Positions 1-6,615 of a stretch of DNA of 7,651 nucleotides are shown here, piece after piece. Location: positions 1-7,651 of the forward strand of contig JAGXHH010000148.1 in NCBI GenBank assembly GCA_024636355.1, written 5' to 3'. Position 1 is the first letter of the stretch, and each line of letters starts with the position of its first letter. A model generated the notes under the pieces. It searched no databases. It worked only from the letters and a program-made list of their open reading frames with translations, and was not told where the DNA came from. Origin of the DNA: Desulfobacteraceae bacterium. Its GTDB lineage: Bacteria > Desulfobacterota > Desulfobacteria > Desulfobacterales > Desulfosalsimonadaceae. The position numbers were made by a program, and so were the translations under genes.

Positions 1-989
1 GGTTTCAGCCCCTTCATATAGGTCAAAACGTCAGCCAATGTCGGGAATATGGTATTGTTGAGGGTCGGGGACCCGAAAACCAGGGCTTTTGCATCGAGCA
101 CCTCGGTCATGATATCGCTGCGATGGGAGCTGCGGATATGGATCGGCTGGGCCTCGACTCCCTGATCGGCAATCCCGCCGGCAATCGCCTCGGCCATGAT
201 GCGGGTGCTGTTCCACATGGTATCATAAATAACGACCGCTTTTTTCCGGCTTTGCTGCCGGCTCCACTCCACATAGGCGCTGATAATTTTTCCGGGATCT
301 TTTCGCCAGATAATGCCATGATCCGGGCAGATCATATCGATTTCGAGCCCCATCTCCGTGACCTTTTCGATCAGTTTCTGTATCAGCGGCGCATAGAGCA
401 GCAGGATATTGGCGAAATATTTTTTTGCATACGGCATGATCTCATCACCGACGACGTCATCAAACATTTCAAATCCGGCATAATGCTGGCCGAAGGCATC
501 GCTTGAAAAAAGGATCTTGTTGGTGGCATCATAGGTGAACATGCTGTCCGGCCAGTGCAGCATCCGGGTTTCAATGAAATGCAGCATCCGGCTGCCGATG
601 TTCAACTGTTCGCCATTTTCGACCTGGCGGTAATTGAGCGGGTGCGAAAAATGACGGGAAAGGTTTTTTTCGCCCATTTTTGAGCAGAACACGGGCTTCT
701 CTGATCCGATAAAATGCATGACCCGGGGCAGTCCCCCGGAATGGTCCATTTCGGTATGATTGCTGATAACATAGTCGATACGTGCGGGATCGATGATCCG
801 GGAAATCCTCGCCAGCATTTCATCGGTGAATTCTTTTTTTACGGTATCGATCAAAACCACCTTTTCATCCACGATCAGGTACGCATTGTAGCTGGTTCCC
901 CGCTCCGTTGAATACCCGTGAAAATCCCGAATGTTCCAATCGTTTACCCCAACATTGTAGACGCCTTTGGCGATTTCAACCGGTTTCAT
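1..989 (-). CDS. A-type flavodiiron protein (rubredoxin:oxygen oxidoreductase), C-terminus cut by window edge
   Basis: This cytoplasmic enzyme of the FprA/ROO family reduces O2 (in some members NO) to water with electrons from rubredoxin. About 329 residues are visible; family members are about 400, so part of the flavodoxin domain lies beyond position 1. The N-terminal metallo-beta-lactamase-like domain (about 1-248) carries the whole diiron ligand set: H78, E80 and D82 in HTEMDHSG, H145 in LHWPDS, D164 in SSDAFGQH and H224 in CPDHG. These sit almost exactly where Desulfovibrio gigas ROO has its ligands. The flavodoxin-like domain starts near 250, with an FMN phosphate loop around YDTMWNSTR (255-263). 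The ATG at 987-989 follows a GAGG motif and opens with the family's usual N-terminus (MKPVEIAKGVYNVG). Rubredoxin lies immediately upstream, as in the known rd-roo arrangement, but a strong hairpin separates the two. Family assignment is very secure; O2 versus NO preference cannot be read from sequence. Confidence 0.96.
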   Translation of the reverse strand, partial: MKPVEIAKGVYNVGVNDWNIRDFHGYSTERGTSYNAYLIVDEKVVLIDTVKKEFTDEMLARISRIIDPARIDYVISNHTEMDHSGGLPRVMHFIGSEKPVFCSKMGEKNLSRHFSHPLNYRQVENGEQLNIGSRMLHFIETRMLHWPDSMFTYDATNKILFSSDAFGQHYAGFEMFDDVVGDEIMPYAKKYFANILLLYAPLIQKLIEKVTEMGLEIDMICPDHGIIWRKDPGKIISAYVEWSRQQSRKKAVVIYDTMWNSTRIMAEAIAGGIADQGVEAQPIHIRSSHRSDIMTEVLDAKALVFGSPTLNNTIFPTLADVLTYMKGLK

Positions 990-1081
990 AATGCCTCTGC
1001 TTTGTTTGATATGAAAATAGAAGTGAAAATTTTAAAACGTATTGCCCTTCACTGTGTGCCTAAACCTGCTGTTCTCAAGCA

Positions 1082-1126
1082 AAAAGCCGGTTTTACATCT
1101 GGTGCAAGCATGTAAAACCGGCTTTC
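1082..1126 (-). terminator. Strong intrinsic terminator hairpin after rubredoxin
   Basis: A perfect 16-bp inverted repeat has arms at 1083-1098 and 1110-1125 (arm AAAGCCGGTTTTACAT) and an 11-nt loop. Read on the minus strand, the descending arm ends in a run of five T, as expected of a Rho-independent terminator. It begins 12 bases after the rubredoxin stop codon and lies 93 bases before the flavodiiron start. It should end or strongly attenuate transcripts arriving from rubredoxin. On the plus strand the T-tract is poor. Confidence 0.85.
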
Positions 1127-1137
1127 CGTATCCTGAC

Positions 1138-1296
1138 CTATTGCTTTTCAAACTCGCTTTTGGATGCTCCGCAGACCGGGCATTCCCAGTCATCCGGAAG
1201 ATCTGCGAAAGAGGTGCCCGGATCAATTCCGCCGTCCGGATCACCATTAGCCGGGTCATACACATAACCGCATACGGTACATACGTATTTGTCCAT
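1138..1296 (-). CDS. Rubredoxin
   Basis: This is a 52-residue cytoplasmic one-iron electron carrier. The four FeS4 cysteines are in canonical places: C6-x2-C9 in the first knuckle (CTVCGY) and C39-x2-C42 in the second (CPVCGASKSEF). The typical rubredoxin core residues GDPDGGIDPGTSF and LPDDWECP lie between them. The ATG at 1294-1296 is chosen because an AGGAGG-type site sits about 8 bases upstream and the family starts at this MDKYVC-like point; a longer reading frame upstream has no such support. The likely partner is the flavodiiron protein next downstream, which it would reduce; rubrerythrin and superoxide reductase at the other end of the cluster are also known rubredoxin clients. A possible promoter lies in the 115-bp gap before it and a hairpin terminator follows. 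Confidence 0.97.
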   Translation of the reverse strand: MDKYVCTVCGYVYDPANGDPDGGIDPGTSFADLPDDWECPVCGASKSEFEKQ

Positions 1297-1332
1297 AAAC
1301 GTTGCCTCCTTTAAAGTGTTTGCGTTGATATG

Positions 1333-1361
1333 TTTATAATTGAAAGATCCTGTCCTGCCAT
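1333..1361 (-). promoter_or_regulatory. Candidate sigma70-type promoter for rubredoxin
   Basis: In the gap between the cytochrome and rubredoxin genes, the minus strand reads ATGGCA (1356-1361), 17 bases, then TATAAA (1333-1338). These match four and five of six consensus bases. A start about 7 bases further on would leave a leader of about 30 bases that contains the rubredoxin ribosome-binding site. This would let rubredoxin be transcribed apart from the upstream genes. It is a visual match only. Confidence 0.35.
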
Positions 1362-1411
1362 TAAACATAACCGTACCGGTCGTATTAAACCAACCGGGCT
1401 ATCTGAAGAAA

Positions 1412-1768
1412 TCATGATCTCTGGTGGCACTTGTTGCACTGTGTCGGGCCTGCCGGCTTTCCAGCCGTTTGATTTTCCTTGTGGCAACTGATGCACTGGC
1501 TGTTCATGACCTGCTGTTTTTTAAGCTTTCCGGTTTCCTTCAAACTCCCGATTACCCCTTTTTCCTGGGGATACAGCTGGTGGCAGGCTTTACAGTCTCC
1601 TGCGCTCTTCTGATGAAGATGATGAGGAAACGGCACATTTCCGATAAAGCCGCCATCCAGGGTGATTTTTGCGGCACCCGCAGGGGCTGCCGCATCCTGC
1701 TGAGCGACGGCATAGGCTGAAGTCACGACCAGCAGAACAATAAATAAAAACCCGATTCTTGATCTCAT
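1412..1768 (-). CDS. Secreted triheme cytochrome c (cytochrome c7/c3-like)
   Basis: The protein has 118 residues. Residues 1-22 form a signal peptide (basic MRSR, hydrophobic FLFIVLLVV, AYAVAQ-type cleavage region), so it acts in the periplasm. Three heme-attachment motifs are present: C59KACH63, C92ISCH96 and C111NKCH115. FPHHLHQ (47-53) matches the cytochrome c7 (PpcA-like) segment that supplies distal histidines for two hemes, here H49 and H52. The third distal histidine, which in PpcA sits before the second CxxCH, is absent; M88, N89 or H50 are the only nearby alternatives. The ATG at 1766-1768 follows a GAGGAA site. The gene lies 65 bp after cydB and 115 bp before rubredoxin. It probably exchanges electrons between periplasmic donors and a membrane or other cytochrome partner; the bd oxidase itself is a quinol oxidase, so a direct link is not implied. 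Confidence 0.9.
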   Translation of the reverse strand: MRSRIGFLFIVLLVVTSAYAVAQQDAAAPAGAAKITLDGGFIGNVPFPHHLHQKSAGDCKACHQLYPQEKGVIGSLKETGKLKKQQVMNSQCISCHKENQTAGKPAGPTQCNKCHQRS

Positions 1769-1833
1769 ATCAGTTCCTCGTAAACGCTGTTACTCCCGAA
1801 AAACGGGAATTGTTATAGGATGCCGCTTAAACC

Positions 1834-2852
1834 TCAATAGGCAGGTTCATTCAATAGATCCTCTTCGGTAACCGGATCCTTGAAAGTATAATATGCCCAG
1901 GCCTGGTATGCGATAACGATGGGGATGAAAATGGCCCTACCGTCAGCATGATCGTCAGTGACAACTGGCTTGCCGAAGCATTGTAGGCGGTCAAATGGTA
2001 TTCCGGATTCAGGCTCGACGGAAACAGCCGCGGAAACAGCCCTATGATGCCGAAAAAAACCGCCGAAACAATCGTTGCCGCCGAGGCGATCCAGGCCCTG
2101 AAATAGTTTCCCCCAGTCAGCAGGAATCGAATGGCGAAAAGCGATAGAACCGCAATCAGGGGAGCGGCAAACAGCAACGGCCGGGCCAGGTAATTGGCGT
2201 ATAAATCCGTTGAAAACCATGAGGCCGTCAGAAAAATCACTGCAGAAACAGCCAGAAACGGCCAGATGCCCAGGGCCGCTATAACAGACCGCCGGTGCAG
2301 GTCCCCGGTTGTTTTAAACGACAGCCACAGGGCGCCATGTTCGAGAAACAGGAGCAAAAACAACAGCCCGCCGAGCAGCGCATACGGGTTGAGCAGGTGC
2401 AGTAGGTTCCCGCGCATAATCCCGTTCTGGTCCACGGGCACCCCGCTGAAGATATTGGCAAACGCCACCCCGAAAAGAACCGGCGGGGCCGCACTGCCGA
2501 AGAATATAAAGGCGTCCCAGAATCGCGGCCAGTTGGTCGCAGACCGGAATTCGATGGCCACGCCCCGGAAAATCAGGGCAAAAAGGACCAGCAGCAAGGG
2601 CGTGTAAAAGGCCGTGAACATCACCGCATAAACCGCCGGAAAAGCCGCAAAAGTCACCCCGCCGGCGGTGATCAGCCACACTTCGTTGCCGTCCCAGAAG
2701 GGGCCGATGGAATGGAGCATCTTGCGCCGGTCGGTCTCCGTTTTCCCGAGAACCGGCAGCAGGATGCCGACACCCAGATCAAAACCGTCCGTCATAAAGT
2801 AAATCGCCCAGAGCAGGCCCCAGAGAAAAAACCAGATCGTTTGCAGTTCCAT
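1834..2852 (-). CDS. cydB: Cytochrome bd ubiquinol oxidase subunit II, with apparent frameshift
   Basis: This is the second integral-membrane subunit of the bd-type quinol:O2 oxidoreductase. Family motifs are clear: MTDGFDLGVGIL (20-31, with D25) and FWDGNEVWLI (52-61), followed by multiple hydrophobic helices. The frame opened at 2852 is authentic to about V305, then runs into an unrelated tail and stops at 1851. The expected C-terminal helix and tail (AIFIPIVIAYQAW, ending EDLLNEPAY) continue in another minus-strand frame to a stop at 1834-1836. One missing base within about 1935-1940 explains this: restoring it gives 339 residues, the usual family size. It may be an assembly or sequencing error, or a true mutation removing the last helix. 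The start follows AGGGAGAG and lies 17 bp after the cydA stop, so the two are surely co-transcribed. Confidence 0.95.
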
Positions 2853-2869
2853 ACAAAATCTCTCCCTAC

Positions 2870-4237
2870 TCAGGTCCGTACAGGTTCGGGTTGCAATGCG
2901 CCCTCGGGTATCCGCCGGTCGTCTTCACTACCCGGAATTCCGGTCGGCCCTTTCACGGCATGCTTGAACATCAGGTAAAACCCTACGGCTCCGAGCATGC
3001 CGTAGACCCCGACAAAACCGAGAAGGGATATGAACACCTGGTACCCGGCCACGGGAGAAACCGCATCGGCCGTACGCATCAGGCCGTAGACAATCCAGGG
3101 CTGCCGACCCACTTCCGCGACCACCCAGCCGAATTCGAGCGCCAGGTACGGTAGCGGTATGGAAAAGACCATGATCCAGAGAAATTTCCGGCTTTCCAGG
3201 AGTTTGTTCCGAAGAAGCATGCCTGTAATCGTCAACAGGATAAACAACGTACCGAGCCCCACCATGATCCGGAAAGAGAGAAACGTCGGCAATACCGGTG
3301 GACGTTCCTCTTTTGGAAACGCTTTTAATCCTACCACTTCAGCGTTGATGTCATGGTGGGCCATCAGGCTGAGCAATCCGGGTATCCGGCCGAATTCGAA
3401 ACTGTTGCGCTCGTTTTCGGAATCCGGGATGACGATCAGGTTGATCGGCGCGCGCCGCATGGTTTCCCACTGCCCTTCCATGGCGGCGAGTTTCGCCGGC
3501 TGGACCTTTGCCACATGCACCCCGTGAAAATCGCCGGTTACCGCCACCAGGATCGATGCGACAAAACCGAAAACAAGGGCGATTTTAAAAGATCGGGTGA
3601 AAAATATGATCTGCTGGTGCTTTAATAAATGCCAGGCACTGACGCCCATGACGAAAAATGCGGACAAGGTATAGGCACCGGCAACCGTATGGAAAAATTC
3701 GAGCCACCCGAACGGATTGGTCACGACCGCCCAGAAATCGACGAGTTCGGCGCGTCCGTTTCGAATCGCGTACCCCACCGGCTGCTGCATCCAGCCGTTT
3801 GCCAGCAGAATCCATATCGCCGAAAGGGTGCCGGCCAGGGCAACGAGCCACATGACGATGGCATGGGCCCGTTTCGAAATCTTTTCCCATCCGAAAACCC
3901 AGACCCCGATCAGCACCGATTCCAGAAAGAAAGCCACAGTTGCTTCTATGGCGAGCAATGATCCGAAAATATCGCCGACATATTTGGAATAACCCGCCCA
4001 GTTGGTACCGAACTGAAATTCCAGGGTAATGCCGGTAACCACGCCCAGGACAAAATTGATCAAGAAGATTTTGCCCCAGAACCGGGTCATGTTGTAATAA
4101 AGCACCTCCCCGGTTCGAACATACCGGGTTTCCATCCAGGCCACCATGACCGACAGACCGAGGGTCAAGGGAACGAAGAGGAAATGGAACATCGTGGCTA
4201 CAGCAAACTGCAGTCGGGACAGCAACACGGGATCCAT
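2870..4237 (-). CDS. cydA: Cytochrome bd ubiquinol oxidase subunit I
   Basis: This is the heme-bearing subunit of the membrane bd oxidase, which reduces O2 to water with quinol electrons and serves O2 scavenging in anaerobes. All 455 residues are present, with about nine hydrophobic helices. Key residues by comparison with the E. coli enzyme are H18 (heme b595 ligand), E98 and E106 (proton path/heme d region), H183 and M325 (heme b558 ligands), the quinol-loop residues K249 and E254 in QPAKLAAMEGQWET, and the GRQPW motif (377-381). The length indicates the short quinol-loop type rather than the longer E. coli type. The ATG at 4235-4237 follows AGGAG at a 6-base spacing and gives the standard N-terminus (SRLQFAVATMFHF). 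It is followed by cydB after 17 bp and preceded by flavodoxin after 42 bp. No cydX-like small ORF was recognised. Confidence 0.98.
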   Translation of the reverse strand: MDPVLLSRLQFAVATMFHFLFVPLTLGLSVMVAWMETRYVRTGEVLYYNMTRFWGKIFLINFVLGVVTGITLEFQFGTNWAGYSKYVGDIFGSLLAIEATVAFFLESVLIGVWVFGWEKISKRAHAIVMWLVALAGTLSAIWILLANGWMQQPVGYAIRNGRAELVDFWAVVTNPFGWLEFFHTVAGAYTLSAFFVMGVSAWHLLKHQQIIFFTRSFKIALVFGFVASILVAVTGDFHGVHVAKVQPAKLAAMEGQWETMRRAPINLIVIPDSENERNSFEFGRIPGLLSLMAHHDINAEVVGLKAFPKEERPPVLPTFLSFRIMVGLGTLFILLTITGMLLRNKLLESRKFLWIMVFSIPLPYLALEFGWVVAEVGRQPWIVYGLMRTADAVSPVAGYQVFISLLGFVGVYGMLGAVGFYLMFKHAVKGPTGIPGSEDDRRIPEGALQPEPVRT

Positions 4238-4279
4238 AACAACTCCTGAAGGAAAACAGCCTCCCTGTGGATTAGAGGG

Positions 4280-4714
4280 CTACGTTAGCTTGGCAGCTAT
4301 TTCTCTGCCATAATCCTGGGCCATCTTGAGGCCACCGCCGAGTGAACTGGTCTTCAACATCAGGGGGCCGGAGACCATCTGCATCCGAAACACATTTTCC
4401 ATTGTGCCGAAAATCCGCTCCGGCGCCTCCCCGCTCCAGCCAAAGGCGCCGTAGGCCCCGCCGACTTTACCTTCCAGTGACGCCTTTTCAGCGAAAAACA
4501 ACAGGTGTTTCATGGATTGGAGCATGTCCCCGTGGTATGTCGGTGAACCGAACAGATAGGCGTCATAGCCGTCCAGATCCTTTTCGGATTTAATGTCGCC
4601 CACATCGAGAAGGTTCACCTCGATCCCGGAAAACCGAAGACCTTCGGCGATCAGCAATCCGATCTGCCGGGTTTCTCCGGTTCTAGTGGCATACACGATC
4701 AGTGCCTTCGCCAT
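4280..4714 (-). CDS. Flavodoxin (short-chain, FMN-binding)
   Basis: This 144-residue single-domain protein is probably a cytoplasmic electron carrier. The N-terminal beta strand (KALIVYA) leads into an FMN phosphate loop, TRTGET (10-15). SPTYHGD (57-63) and the GAFGWSGEAPE segment (about 89-99) match the two isoalloxazine-flanking loops of flavodoxins and of the flavodoxin domain of flavodiiron proteins. No other domain is fused. The ATG at 4712-4714 has AGGAG about 9 bases upstream. It starts 12 bp after the rubredoxin-like gene and lies 42 bp before cydA, consistent with co-transcription. In this setting it may pass electrons to cytoplasmic peroxide, superoxide or O2 reductases, in parallel with rubredoxin; the partner is inferred from neighbourhood only. 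Family assignment is firm; electron carrier versus small NADPH-independent flavoprotein is less so. Confidence 0.92.
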   Translation of the reverse strand: MAKALIVYATRTGETRQIGLLIAEGLRFSGIEVNLLDVGDIKSEKDLDGYDAYLFGSPTYHGDMLQSMKHLLFFAEKASLEGKVGGAYGAFGWSGEAPERIFGTMENVFRMQMVSGPLMLKTSSLGGGLKMAQDYGREIAAKLT

Positions 4715-4726
4715 TGCTGTTTTCTC

Positions 4727-4894
4727 CTATTCCTTTTTGGTTCCGAGCCGCTCGTCTACTCCCGAGTCCGTGCAATCCGGGGTATAGCAGGAAATATCGA
4801 CGAATTCACACTTCGCTTTACATGACGGGCACTGGTCCGGCGGAGCATCCGCATCGAACGTATACCCGCAATTGGTGCATTTCCAACTGGCCAT
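4727..4894 (-). CDS. Small rubredoxin-like (rubrerythrin-type zinc-ribbon/FeS4) protein with cysteine-rich tail
   Basis: This is a 55-residue protein. C6-x2-C9 (CTNCGY) and C22-x2-C25 (CPSCKA), separated by only 12 residues, form the compact knuckle pair seen in the C-terminal domain of rubrerythrin rather than in classical rubredoxin, and should bind one iron (or zinc). Three further cysteines, C29, C36 and C41, lie in a tail that includes DISCYTPDCTD and is not part of that fold. The ATG at 4892-4894 follows GGAGG at an 8-base spacing; a longer frame upstream would run through the hairpin and into the desulfoferrodoxin gene, so it is rejected as the start. It lies between superoxide reductase and flavodoxin, suggesting a role as electron carrier in the same pathway. 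The exact partner and the purpose of the tail are unknown. Confidence 0.88.
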   Translation of the reverse strand: MASWKCTNCGYTFDADAPPDQCPSCKAKCEFVDISCYTPDCTDSGVDERLGTKKE

Positions 4895-4920
4895 GATACC
4901 GCCTCCTGTATCGGATTTGT

Positions 4921-4953
4921 CTGGAAGGGCGATTGCAGCAACCGCCCTTCCAG
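4921..4953 (-). repeat. Perfect hairpin between desulfoferrodoxin and rubredoxin-like genes
   Basis: An 11-bp inverted repeat (CTGGAAGGGCG at 4921-4931, complement at 4943-4953) has an 11-base loop. It sits in the 73-bp gap 14 bases after the desulfoferrodoxin stop. On the minus strand no clear T-run follows, so it is more likely an attenuator or mRNA-stability/processing hairpin than an efficient terminator; the opposite strand is followed by T-rich sequence. Confidence 0.6.
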
Positions 4954-4967
4954 GTTTGTTCACTTCT

Positions 4968-5342
4968 TTATTTCTTCCAGTGACCGTGTAGGTTGCAGTA
5001 TTCGCGGGCGGTAACCTCGGCGGCATCGATACAGAAAAACGCTTCCGGGGCATCTCCGGGGTTCAAAAACTGCGTATAGCTCTTGCCGTCGGCAATGAGT
5101 TCAATCCACTGGATGTAATGTTTTTCTTCCATGGGATGGGACACTTCGCCGACTTTTACCCTATACCCGTTTTCCGTTTTTTCAATAACCGGAACATGCT
5201 TTTCCTTAGCCGCATCCACGGTATTTTCCGCGAGCAGCACCATCGGCTTTTCACAGCAGACCAGTGTCCCGAAACTGCCGATGCAGACTTCCACGATGTT
5301 GCCGCACACTTCACATTTATAGACCTCAAACCGTTCAGCCAT
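4968..5342 (-). CDS. dfx: Desulfoferrodoxin (two-iron superoxide reductase)
   Basis: This 124-residue cytoplasmic enzyme reduces superoxide to H2O2 without making O2. The N-terminal desulforedoxin-type domain (about 1-37) has the centre I FeS4 ligands C10, C13, C29 and C30. The C-terminal superoxide reductase domain has centre II: H49 in EKHVPVIE, H69 and H75 in SHPMEEKHYIQW, and C116 and H119 in EYCNLHGHW. The catalytic-site lysine and glutamate E47-K48 are also present, so the protein should be active and of the 2Fe type. The ATG at 5340-5342 follows an AGGGAGA site. It lies 68 bp after the ferritin-like gene and 73 bp (with a hairpin) before the rubredoxin-like gene. Its product, H2O2, is the substrate of rubrerythrin encoded two genes upstream, and the nearby rubredoxin-type carriers are plausible reductants. 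Confidence 0.97.
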   Translation of the reverse strand: MAERFEVYKCEVCGNIVEVCIGSFGTLVCCEKPMVLLAENTVDAAKEKHVPVIEKTENGYRVKVGEVSHPMEEKHYIQWIELIADGKSYTQFLNPGDAPEAFFCIDAAEVTAREYCNLHGHWKK

Positions 5343-5410
5343 TCCAGTTTCTCCCTTTCGGTCGATTATCAGTTCAGTCCAGGTTGGGGCTGTTTCATGT
5401 AAGTTGCTTA

Positions 5411-5887
5411 CTACTTGAGAGCCTTAAGTTCCCTGCTGAGCAGCCGGATATGCCCCATTTCTTCTTTGATGATGCTCTCAATCTTGTCCTTGCCGTATTT
5501 TTCGGGAACGAACTCCTTCATCCCGAGGTACAGCACGATCGAATCCTTTTCAGCTGTAATGGCGGCTTTCAAAATGTTTTCCATCGTAGATGTATCTACT
5601 TCTTTGTCGAAAAACACGCGAATGTCTGCCAGGGCCTTGATGTAGGCGACTGCATCGCCTTCCGGATCAAAGACGGTTTCGGCTTTCTCCCGGCCGGCCA
5701 GATCAGCCCGCATCTGCTCGAACATCTTCTTGTGCGCCACTTCCATATCCGCCAGGCCGGTCAATAAGGCCACTTTCGATTGATCCGGGGCATTGGCTGC
5801 CGCGTTTTTATAGAACTCCGCCCCGTTGACCTCGATGTCCTCGGCGAGTTTGAAAATATCATCCGCACTGAAATCATAAGCTGCCAT
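5411..5887 (-). CDS. Ferritin-like diiron protein (rubrerythrin-type four-helix domain without rubredoxin domain)
   Basis: This 158-residue protein is predicted to be a four-helix bundle. Diiron ligands of the rubrerythrin/ferritin-like family are visible: a helix-1 glutamate (E19 or E24 in DIEVNGAEFY), E49-x2-H52 (MEVAH), E113 in AEKDSIVLY, and E143-x2-H146 (EEMGH). There is no cysteine at all, so the C-terminal rubredoxin domain of classical rubrerythrin is missing and electrons would have to come from a separate carrier. The ATG at 5885-5887 has AAGGAG 7 bases upstream. It lies directly after classical rubrerythrin (80-bp gap) and before superoxide reductase. A peroxide-reducing or iron-handling role is likely; which one cannot be told from the sequence. 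Confidence 0.88.
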   Translation of the reverse strand: MAAYDFSADDIFKLAEDIEVNGAEFYKNAAANAPDQSKVALLTGLADMEVAHKKMFEQMRADLAGREKAETVFDPEGDAVAYIKALADIRVFFDKEVDTSTMENILKAAITAEKDSIVLYLGMKEFVPEKYGKDKIESIIKEEMGHIRLLSRELKALK

Positions 5888-5967
5888 GGTCGTTCTCCTT
5901 AAAAGTGTTCTGGTTCTGATGTTTAGTTAAAAATGAAAAGAACTACTTGCTGTTAAAAATAAGCATT

Positions 5968-6543
5968 TTAATAGTTTTCGCCAAGCAGTTCATAATAGGC
6001 TTTCGGGTGGGCACAGGCCGGGCACATTTCAGGCGCATCTGTTCCCTCATGGACATACCCGCAGTTCCGACACCACCAGGAAACGCTTGCGTCTTGTTTG
6101 AATACGGTGCCTGACTCGATATTGGCGGCCAAGTCCCGGTACCGCTTTTCATGCTGTTTTTCGGCCACGCTGACGGCTTCAAAGATTTTCGCCACGGCTT
6201 CAAAACCTTCTTCCCTGGCGACCCGGGCAAAGCCGGGATACATGTCGGTATGTTCATGATTTTCACCGGCAGCAGCTGCGTTCAGATTTTCCAGGGTTGT
6301 TCCGACGACACCGGCGGGAAAGGCGGCGGTGACCTCAAGGTCGCCGCCTTCCAGGAAATTGAAAAACCGTTTGGCGTGTTCCTTTTCCTGGTTGGCCGTT
6401 TCAAGGAATATCGCCGAGATCTGTTCGTATCCTTCCTTCTTTGCTTTACTTGCAAAATATGTGTACCGGTTTCTTGCCTGGGATTCTCCTGCAAATGAGG
6501 TGAGCAGATTTTTTTCAGTTTGCGTGCCGGTCATCTTTCCCAT
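5968..6543 (-). CDS. rbr: Rubrerythrin
   Basis: This 191-residue cytoplasmic non-heme peroxidase reduces H2O2 to water. The ferritin-like domain (about 1-145) has the diiron residues E20, E53, H56, E94, E97, E128 and H131 (motifs ANQEKEHAKRF, GENHEHTDMYP and AEKQHEKRY). The C-terminal rubredoxin domain (about 155-191) has C158-x2-C161 and C174-x2-C177. The order is diiron domain then rubredoxin, so this is the classical and not the reverse form, and the length is normal. Two ATGs lie close together; the one at 6541-6543 is preferred because AGGAGG lies only 5 bases upstream, against 14 for the second. It is preceded by a small unrecognised gene (72-bp gap) and followed by the ferritin-like gene. 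Together with desulfoferrodoxin it completes the superoxide-to-water pathway. Confidence 0.97.
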   Translation of the reverse strand: MGKMTGTQTEKNLLTSFAGESQARNRYTYFASKAKKEGYEQISAIFLETANQEKEHAKRFFNFLEGGDLEVTAAFPAGVVGTTLENLNAAAAGENHEHTDMYPGFARVAREEGFEAVAKIFEAVSVAEKQHEKRYRDLAANIESGTVFKQDASVSWWCRNCGYVHEGTDAPEMCPACAHPKAYYELLGENY

Positions 6544-6615
6544 CGGTTCCTCCTGGTTGCGTTTCGATTTCAGATCAAAGATCTCTGTGATTTTGTAAAA
6601 AGCGTATAGGTGAAC

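Noticed and set aside
123..506. Plus-strand 127-codon ORF opposite the flavodiiron gene
   Set aside because: It is antisense to a fully supported flavodiiron protein with all diiron ligands; there is no ribosome-binding site or family resemblance.
1331..1346. PerR-like box (TTATAAT half site) upstream of rubredoxin
   Set aside because: Only one half matches; the second half is poor, and the sequence is explained as well by a -10 element.
1794..1808. Small hairpin TCCCG/CGGGA between cydB and the cytochrome gene
   Set aside because: The stem is only 5 bp with no T-run; it is too weak to call a terminator.
1834..2220. A separate 128-residue gene in another frame at the cydB 3' end
   Set aside because: Only its last 33 residues are protein-like, and these are the missing CydB C-terminus; the rest is a shadow of cydB.
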